Source: Leuctra nigra (taxonomy: Eukaryota > Arthropoda > Insecta > Plecoptera > Leuctridae). From it: DNA of 64,000 bases. The notes beneath the pieces are model-generated. The model saw only the letters and a program-made list of their open reading frames with translations. It searched no databases and was not told the origin of the DNA. Each line of letters begins with the position of its first letter. Within the stretch, counting starts at the first letter, position 1. Made by a program: the position numbers and the translations under genes. The stretch spans positions 16,789,246 through 16,853,245 of the forward strand of contig OW203773.1 in NCBI GenBank assembly GCA_934045905.1, written 5' to 3'. Below, piece after piece: positions 51,501 to 60,500 of the stretch.

Positions 51501-54500
51501 GCTAACATTGTCGCCATGGCGGCAACTAGCCGATCGTGCTACAGTAACACGGTGCTACTGAAATATTGGCGATATTAGGTAAGGGTCCTGCACAACAACA
51601 CTCTCTGTTTAGGTGGTGCAAGCTCGAACTATTTTGGTAACGATTGGAGGCAAAATGGGTTGATGAAATGATTTTAAATTTATATCGTGATTAGATAAAT
51701 GACAGATTGGGGGTTATCACTTTGTATTTTTTTATGTTTTGATTCGTTAATAATTAGTTGAATTTTGGTGAAAAATTGTATATTTTCTTGTCTCGCTGAG
51801 TGCCTTTTAAAATTTAATTAAAAAAATGTGTCAAGTGATAACCCTAAGTTTGTCTTTTATCTAATCATGATTAAAATTTGAGATCAATTGGTTAACGGGT
51901 TTGGTCTCCAATCGTATCGGTAATTTCATAGCTTTGAGCGGTTTTGTTGAATAACCTGTGCCTAACTAGGAAAACGCTCTGTGTAACGCGTTGATGAGCG
52001 AGCACGGACAGGCGCAACACCTCGAACCGAAATTATGTCTATCGAAAATATCATTAAAAGCCAATAATTCTTGAATTTCGTCAGACTCAAGTATAAAAAT
52101 CTCAAAATTGTCCTAAAACATTAGTCCCAATAACCATGCAAAGCTTGAACCTTTTGAAACTTTCTGATTGAACTGTTCCTCGTTAATATTCAAAAATCAC
52201 AGGATCTCTTAAAAAAAATAGACCTGGGACCACTCATATGATATTATTGTGTGTACTTACACAATATTAGATCGATCTGTTGAATGGTCATATCAGTTTC
52301 ATACGTTTGAAAGTTCCTACTCTAACTACCTTGGAACTATAAAGAGTCGAAGTAGCCGTGATCAACATTTTCGAGAAATTTGACAGCCAACACGCAAAAT
52401 GTCCGTAAAACGTCAATAACTTTTGGATTTAAACATAGATTAGTCTGAAAATTGTCAAAAATGCAGATAATGTTAGTCCCAATGACCATGCAAAGTTTTA
52501 AGTTGATCAGTCATACGGTTCAAGTTTAAATTTAAAAAATTACTAAAAGATTTTTTTTCAATTTTAACCAATGGGTGGATTTGGCTGAAACTTTGTAAGA
52601 TTGGGTACAATGTTGGTCGCCATGACTTGTCAAAATTTCAAATTGATCGGAACTACCAATCAAAAGATATTTTTTTTTAAATTTGAACCAATCACATGAG
52701 CCCGTTCAAAAACGATCCCAGGGACCGCATAGATTACGTTAGTATATGTGCAAAATTTCAGATCGATGGGTTGTGCCGTTTGACCTGGGCAGTGAACACA
52801 AAAAAAACAACAAAAAAACAAAAAACAACAAAAAACAAACACACAGAGAAAGTGCCGTAAGAGTACCGTGGTGACGCTCGCTACGCTCGCTCAATTATTA
52901 ATTAACAATGCAAGAAGCAAAAATTTAAAATCATGGTCATAATATACAATCAGACTGATCATGTGTACATCTTATCAAAGCTACACCCACATATGAAACA
53001 ATATTTCTCTCTCAATTTGCTTCAAAATATGAAAATAAAATTTAAAACATCAATACATTTTTTTCTTATGTCAGTCCCCTTAAAATACCCTATTTAATGT
53101 ACATCTTGCCTGCAGTTGGCTGTGGTGATGGGCGCTGTGCTGGGCACCATCATCTACAGACTGTCTGTCGTGTCCGTCATCCACGGCAGCGGCGGAGAGT
53201 TCCTGCGCAAACACGCCAAGATCTCGTGTTCTGTGGAGTGACTCTGTTGTGAGATGTATGTCTTGCCTGCAGTTGGCTGTGGTGATGGGCGCTGTGCTGG
53301 GGACCATCATCTACAGACTGTCTGTCGTGTCCGTCATCCACGGCAGCGGCGGAGAGTTCCTGCGCAAACACGCCAAGATCTCGTGTTCTGTGGAGTGACT
53401 CTGTTGTGAGATGTATGTCTTGTGTGCAGTTGGCTGTGGTGATGGGCGCTGTGCTGGGGACCATCATCTACAGACTGTCTGTCGTGTCCGTCATCCACGG
53501 CAGCGGCGGAGAGTTCCTGCGCAAACACGCCAAGATCTCGTGTTCTGTGGAGTGACTCTGTTGTGAGATGTATGTCTTGTGTGCAGTTGGCTGTGGTGAT
53601 GGGCGCTGTGCTAAGGGCCATCATCTACAGACTGTCTGTCGTGTCCGTCATCCACGGCAGCGGCGGAGAGTTCCTGCGCAAACACGCCAAGATCTCGTGT
53701 TCTGTGGAGTGACTCTGTTGTGAGATGTATGTCTTGCCAGCAGTTGGCTGTGGTGATGGGCGCTGTGCTAAGGGCCATCATCTACAGACTGTCTGTAGTG
53801 TCCGTCATCCACGGCAGCGGCGGAGAGTTCCTGCGCAAACACGCCAAGATCTCGTGTTCTGTGGAGTGACTCTGTTGTGAGATGTATGTCTTGCCTGCAG
53901 TTGGCTGTGGTGATGGGCGCTGTGCTGGGGACCATCATCTACAGACTGTCTGTCGTGTCCGTCATCCACGGCAGCGGCGGAGAGTTCCTGCGCAAACACG
54001 CCAAGATCTCGTGTTCTGTGGAGTGACTCTGTTGTGAGATGTATGTCTTGCCTGCAGTTGGCTGTGGTGATGGGCGCTGTGCTGGGGACCATCATCTACA
54101 GACTGTCTGTCGTGTCCGTCATCCACGGCAGCGGCGGAGAGTTCCTGCGCAAACACGCCAAGATCTCGTGTTCTGTGGAGTGACTCTGTTGTGAGATGTA
54201 TGTCCTGCCTGCAGTTGGCTGTGGTGATGGGCGCTGTGCTGGGGACCATCATCTACAGACTGTCTGTCGTGTCCGTCATCCACGGCAGCGGCGGAGAGTT
54301 CCTGCGCAAACACGCCAAGATCTCGTGTTCTGTGGAGTGACTCTGTTGTGAGATGTATGTCTTGCCTGTAGTTGGCTGTGGTGATGGGCGCTGTGCTGGG
54401 GACCATCATCTACAGACTGTCTGTCGTGTCCGTCATCCACGGCAGCGGCGGAGAGTTCCTGCGCAAACACGCCAAGATCTCGTGTTCTGTGGAGTGACTC

Positions 54501-57500
54501 TGTTGTGAGATGTATGTCTTGTGTGCAGTTGGCTGTGGTGATGGGCGCTGTGCTGGGGACCATCATCTACAGACTGTCTGTCGTGTCCGTCATCCACGGC
54601 AGCGGCGGAGAGTTCCTGCGCAAACACGCCAAGATCTCGTGTTCTGTGGAGTGACTCTGTTGTGAGATGTATGTCTTGCCTGCAGTTGGCTGTGGTGATG
54701 GGCGCTGTGCTGGGGACCATCATCTACAGACTGTCTGTCGTGTCCGTCATCCACGGCAGCGGCGGAGAGTTCCTGCGCAAACACGCCAAGATCTCGTGTT
54801 CTGTGGAGTGACTCTGTTGTGAGATGTATGTCTTGCCTGCAGTTGGCTGTGGTGATGGGCGCTGTGCTGGGGACCATCATCTACAGACTGTCTGTCGTGT
54901 CCGTCGTCCACGGCAGCGGCGGAGAGTTCCTGCGCAAACACGCCAAGATCTCGTGTTCTGTGGAGTGACTCTGTTGTGAGATGTATGTCTTGCCTGCAGT
55001 TGGCTGTGGTGATGGGCGCTGTGCTGGGGACCATCATCTACAGACTGTCTGTCGTGTCCGTCATCCACGGCAGCGGCGGAGAGTTCCTGCGCAAACACGC
55101 CAAGATCTTTACGTCGGTCACCGCCGCCGTCATCAATCTCATCGTCATCCTCATCCTCACCAAGGTACAAGATTTATGATATCTCAAGACGCGTTGTCAG
55201 CTAAATCAAAGGGTGTTTAAGGCGCGGGATGGAAGGGTTTTGGGGGAGTGCAAGTTGGGAACGAAGCTGGACCTGGGTCGGGAAGGTTCCCTCGATTTTT
55301 TGGAAATTATTTTTGAATGTGAGAGATTTGTCCTTGAAACAGCCCTTGAATGTCTAGACTCAGCGAAATTATGAAAGGAGAAATCGATCTATTTACACAT
55401 AGTTAGCACCTCACCGTGCATTTATTTCCTTCCTCTAAATATTCTTAAAACAATACACGACACTGAATATACTATAGAGGTCAACCCTGTACATTGATAA
55501 TTTTTGCACAAGAACCCCGTTTTACCTGTTATTTTATCGACTCGCCTATAAAAAGTGATAAGCAAAGCTGCGTGGGCCTTGAATAGTCATTATATACCCG
55601 AATATGTCGTGATTTCTGAACATCAACTTCTCTCTAATTGTATTCACGGAGATTGTGCCATTGTGATGCGGTCAGCTCTAGCATTATCTGAAATACTGCC
55701 CCCTCTCTTCAACGTGCTTCTGTCTATGTTGAACTGCTTGTAACTCAACGTACTTTGTCTTGCAGTTCTACCAGATGCTAGCGCTCTGGATGGTGAACCT
55801 GGAGAACCCGAGAACACACACGGAGTTCGAGGACTCATACACATTCAAGATATTCGTTTTCCAATTCATCAACTTCTACTCGTCGCTCATCTACATTGCG
55901 TTCTTCAAGGTCAGAGCCTCATTAAGACGAAGTAAAATGTCAATTACAATGATTCAGGTGCAAAGTCGTACTTCAGGCGGTCCGCCCGAAAATGATAAAG
56001 CCTGAGCAGTTTCTATTGTTAAGAAACTAATTTGTATCTAATACAGAGGACTGCGTTAGGTGACGGGAAATGTACTGTTCTTCAAAGTGTTGTTTTTTAA
56101 GCTTGTTTTCACACTTTAAGAAATTTTCTGAAATAAAAAATTAGCTACCCTTTCCAGCTTACTAGACTTAATAATGCCACACACTGGAGTACTGTGTGAC
56201 CTCTGGTACAATCTCAAAGTGTTAAATATGATATTTTTTGTTACACAAACGTATTAAGATTTTGAGGTCGTACCAGGTGTCATAAAGTACTCAAGTGTGT
56301 GGCGTTTTAAGTACGCTTGAAGGTCGTTAATATCTAATTTTCTTAAAATTCAGTTAAAAGTTTTGAAGACAAAATTAAAAAAATTGAAGAACCGCAAATT
56401 TTCCGTTACCTTAAAAGCAGGACCACCCTCTCCCTGCATGTGCGAGGTTTGGGCGGCCATTCTTCTCGTCTACCTATGTTGTCGACGTGATTGCTGTCAG
56501 CTGCAGAGTGTCACGTGACTCTGGTTGCAGGGCCGCTTCTTCATCCACCCGGGCGACGAGGACGCGCGCAGCTCCGAGTTCCTGCGCCTGCGCACCGATG
56601 TCTGCGACCCCGCCGGGTGTTTGTCCGAGCTCTGCATCCAGCTGTCCATCATCATGGTCGGCAAGCAGAGTCTCAACAACTTCCTCGAGATTCTCTATCC
56701 GTGAGTACTCAAGACTGACACGTCCAGCAGCGACAAGTGTTTATTTACAATCCACCGGAAGTGTTCATTAAGACAACTGGGTAGCGAGTTTGACCTTGAA
56801 GAGTTATTTTAATCGATTTTTATCAATATCTTTTACCAATGTAATTGTTAACAAAACAAGGCATTGTACGAGTATTCAGAACAGTTCAATGAAAATAATT
56901 CCATAGCTTGGAATGGTTTATTAGATTTACTTTGTCCTACAGATGTTTAGTGCCAGAAAATTAGTAAAATTATTGTACTAAACATCTGTCGGACAAAATA
57001 AAACTAATAACTTATTCCAAGCTATGAAATTATTTTCATTGAACTGTTCTGAATACTCGTACAAATCCCTATTTTGTTAACAATTGCGTTGGTAAATGAT
57101 ACTGATAAAAATCGATTAAAAAACTCTTCAAGGCCACGCTCACTACTCAGCCATCTTAAAATCCACCATCATATCACTCGAGTCGAAAAGCAACTCGTTG
57201 TAAGAAGAGTCAATACTGATACGCACACATGGCTCATAATTTCGAATGGTAAACTAGTGTTATCATAAAATTCTAACCCAAAACCAAGAATTCTGTGGTA
57301 CATGTATAAGGAATTGAGGCAGTTACTGTACTATGGGGATAAAGGACGTCACTTTTAAAGGGGGAGGAATTAGGGGGGCTGAGGGGGCCTGAGACAGGGG
57401 GACGTCACTTTTTTATATAGAAATTTTAAATTTTAAATTTTAGTTGATATGTGGGGATATGAAATTTCAATAAAACTGACTTTCAAATTGATAAATTTCG

Positions 57501-60500
57501 CAGTCAAACAAATTCTATAAACGGGGTGGCGGGGGGGGGGGGGTATTGAAGTGTGACACAATGTGATAAGGGAGTCAAAATAGCCATATGTCGTTCATTA
57601 TACACAGCCATTTTGGCTCTCTAGCACAGCCCAGCCCCTATACTTCCCCCTCAAGGTGCAGTAGACGGGAATAATGACAGCTGCCTTCCCATCGCGTCTC
57701 ACATCGGTTCTCTTCTGTTGGAACAGTAAGATGCTGAACTGGTGGCGGAAGAGAACTCACAAGCTCAACACAGTGGACCAGGAGAGACATTACAAGCGCT
57801 GGGAGGAGGATTACCAGCTTCAAGATGGCGGCCGACTCGCGCTGTTCGAGGAGTATCTGGAGATGGGTGAGTCAAACCAAACAGTTCAGAACAAACTACA
57901 AGTTCTTAATCTTATATTCTCAACGGAGCCGAGGCTCCACTAGTGAGAATGTAATAGAGAAGAAAGGAGAGGAAGCCCGGTACCGGCATGTAGCCTACTC
58001 CTGACGAAAGATACCAAGGGGACCAACGGCTTAACGTCCCATCCGAAGGACGGTGTGACTTCACATCATGAGCCTCCACAACCCGCGCCGTCGAGAGACT
58101 GATAACAGGTGGAGGGAGGTCGTCACACTGACCCCCAAACACCCCACCCAGTCTCTCTGGCCCAACGGCAGCAACTGGCAAGGCAGAGTTGAATGGTCAC
58201 CCATCCAACTGCTGACCGCGCTCAATGTTGCTTAACCTCGGTGATCTAACGAGAACCGAGGTATCCAACACACCAGCCGTTGGTTTACAGCCTCATGCTC
58301 AAAAGAAGTTGCGTCCGCAAGTAGATATTTGCGGATGTCAGTCCTCAACACTACAAGACCGTGAGCGTGACCTAATAATCTTAACACCCTCTCTCTTACA
58401 TCCGCAGTCCTCCAGTACGGGTTCGTGACCCTCTTCGTCGCCGCCTTCCCCCTGGCGCCTCTGTTCGCGCTGCTCAACAACATCGGCGAGATCCGGCTGG
58501 ACGCCTACAAGATGGTGACGCAGATCCGACGCCCTCTGGCGGAGAGGGTCAAGGACATCGGCGCCTGGTACGGCATCCTGCAGGGCGTCACTTACGCCGC
58601 CGTCGTCTCTAATGTGAGTTGACCCTGGGAGTGGGTCTCAACCCGGGGGAGAGGGGGGGGGGTGCCATGAGGAAAACGCTCAGTGTTACGCGTTGATGAG
58701 CGAGTCTTCGTATTGCATGCGATTTGATATGCGTTTGGAAGTTTAGTTTCTGCTCTATACAGGCATTGGACCTGAACCATCAAATTAGCAGTGTTCAAAT
58801 AACTGACAATGTTTAAATTTTCAAATATTGGAAGATTATAGCAAATAATGTCCGTAAAAATATGTAAATAAGTTTCGATGATGACATCAAATTGGTCTGA
58901 AAATTGGCAAAATTACTTCAAGTGTTGGTCCCATTGAGCATGCAAGTTGATAGGTCAAACGGTTCCAGTTTAAATTTAAAAAATCACACAATCCTGTTGA
59001 AAAACGATCCCAGAGTCAAGTTATTACATTTGTATGTGTAACAAATTATAAAATATCAGATCGATTTGCTTAGAGACAAAAACGCACACACACAGAGGTC
59101 ATAAGAGGTCCGCGGTGACGGTATTTTACACAATATTCTCTTTGTGAAGAAATATACAGTGACCAAAAGTATTGTCCAAAATTCATATAAATAGTCCAAA
59201 CTCACTTTTCTATGTGACATTTTTCCCGGTTCGGAAGCCATTTCTTGAGTTTTCACGCTTCAAAACCAAATTTACGTTTTCTTTGTTAAAAACGTAAACA
59301 AATTGAGAACTGGGCCTAATAGCTTTCAACTTTTTAGCCTTTTCAACGTCCAATTGTTCCAGGCGTTCGTGATCGCCTACACTAGTGACTATATCCCGCG
59401 CATGGTCTACTCGTACGCTTACTCGCCCACAGAAGACCTGGTCGGCTACATAGACTCCTCACTCTCAGGCAAGTACTTCTTTCTTTATTCAAAACCAACG
59501 TCACGTCAAGGTCAAACGGAGTAACAGTTGCATTATTATCCAGTTCGTCTGCCTTGTGATTTCTAGCAAGATCGACATCCTGGTTTCACCAAAAATTGTT
59601 TATTGGCCCGTTTTTCAAGGCTCTTCTTAATTTTATACAGTTTGTTGATATTTTTGGGCTAATTTCTGACTGAGAGTTAGTTCAAGATTCCAAAAAAGTT
59701 GAAAACAATTCTTCAATATGAAAAAAAAAAACTGTTTCAGACTTCTGAGCTTGTATAAAACAGACCGAAAAGCTTAAGAATAGAGTTAAAATGTACTAAT
59801 TAAATCCCTCCCCCCCCCCCCCCCTTCCCCCGGGCATAAATCCTGTGGACCCAATATTTCAATGCTAATCTTATGGGACTACAATTGACGACTCGCCACT
59901 TGGCTCAAACATAGAATGTTGAGATGTTTTCACGCTTGTGTTTTCCTGCTCAGAGTTCAACACGTCCGACTACACTGCAGACATGGGCAGCGACAACTCA
60001 GAGCCCGATCCACCGACATGTCAGTACAGAGGCTACAGAGATCCGCCCAACATGAGTGTTCCTCTGCAGCATAGATACCCTCTGAGTCCGCAGTACTGGT
60101 AAGAACATGATCGAACAGTCCACTGTTCAATCACTCTCCATGACTAAGCACTCGCTTTACAGAGACCGCGTGCATGAACCAGGTAAATTGAGTAATACGG
60201 TTCCTGCGTGCATCGCGCGCTAATGATCAGATTTCTTTTGTACACTTCATTCTAATTTTCATGGTATTTTAATTTCAAGGTAAAAGAATTGGCTTTCACA
60301 TATTAATATTTTTAAAAATTGTTGGGCATGCAAATGTAGTATTGATGGAAATAAAAGTTGACAAAATAGGAACGTTCGACCCACGCGAAATTCGAAGTAA
60401 TTTAAAAAACTTGAATATCTGGACGACAGCACAGTCGTAAAACCGATGGCGAGCATTTGTGATTGGAGGGTGAGTTAAGAAGCAAACAACCACCTTTGAT

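Noticed and set aside
53080..55170. Series of identical 96-codon frames on the minus strand
   Set aside because: Antisense reading of the 157-bp array; it repeats because the DNA repeats, not because of a gene family.
58188..58270. Genuine 5S rRNA gene
   Set aside because: The outer stem of 5S is absent and the 5S-like part is fused to an unrelated SINE body.
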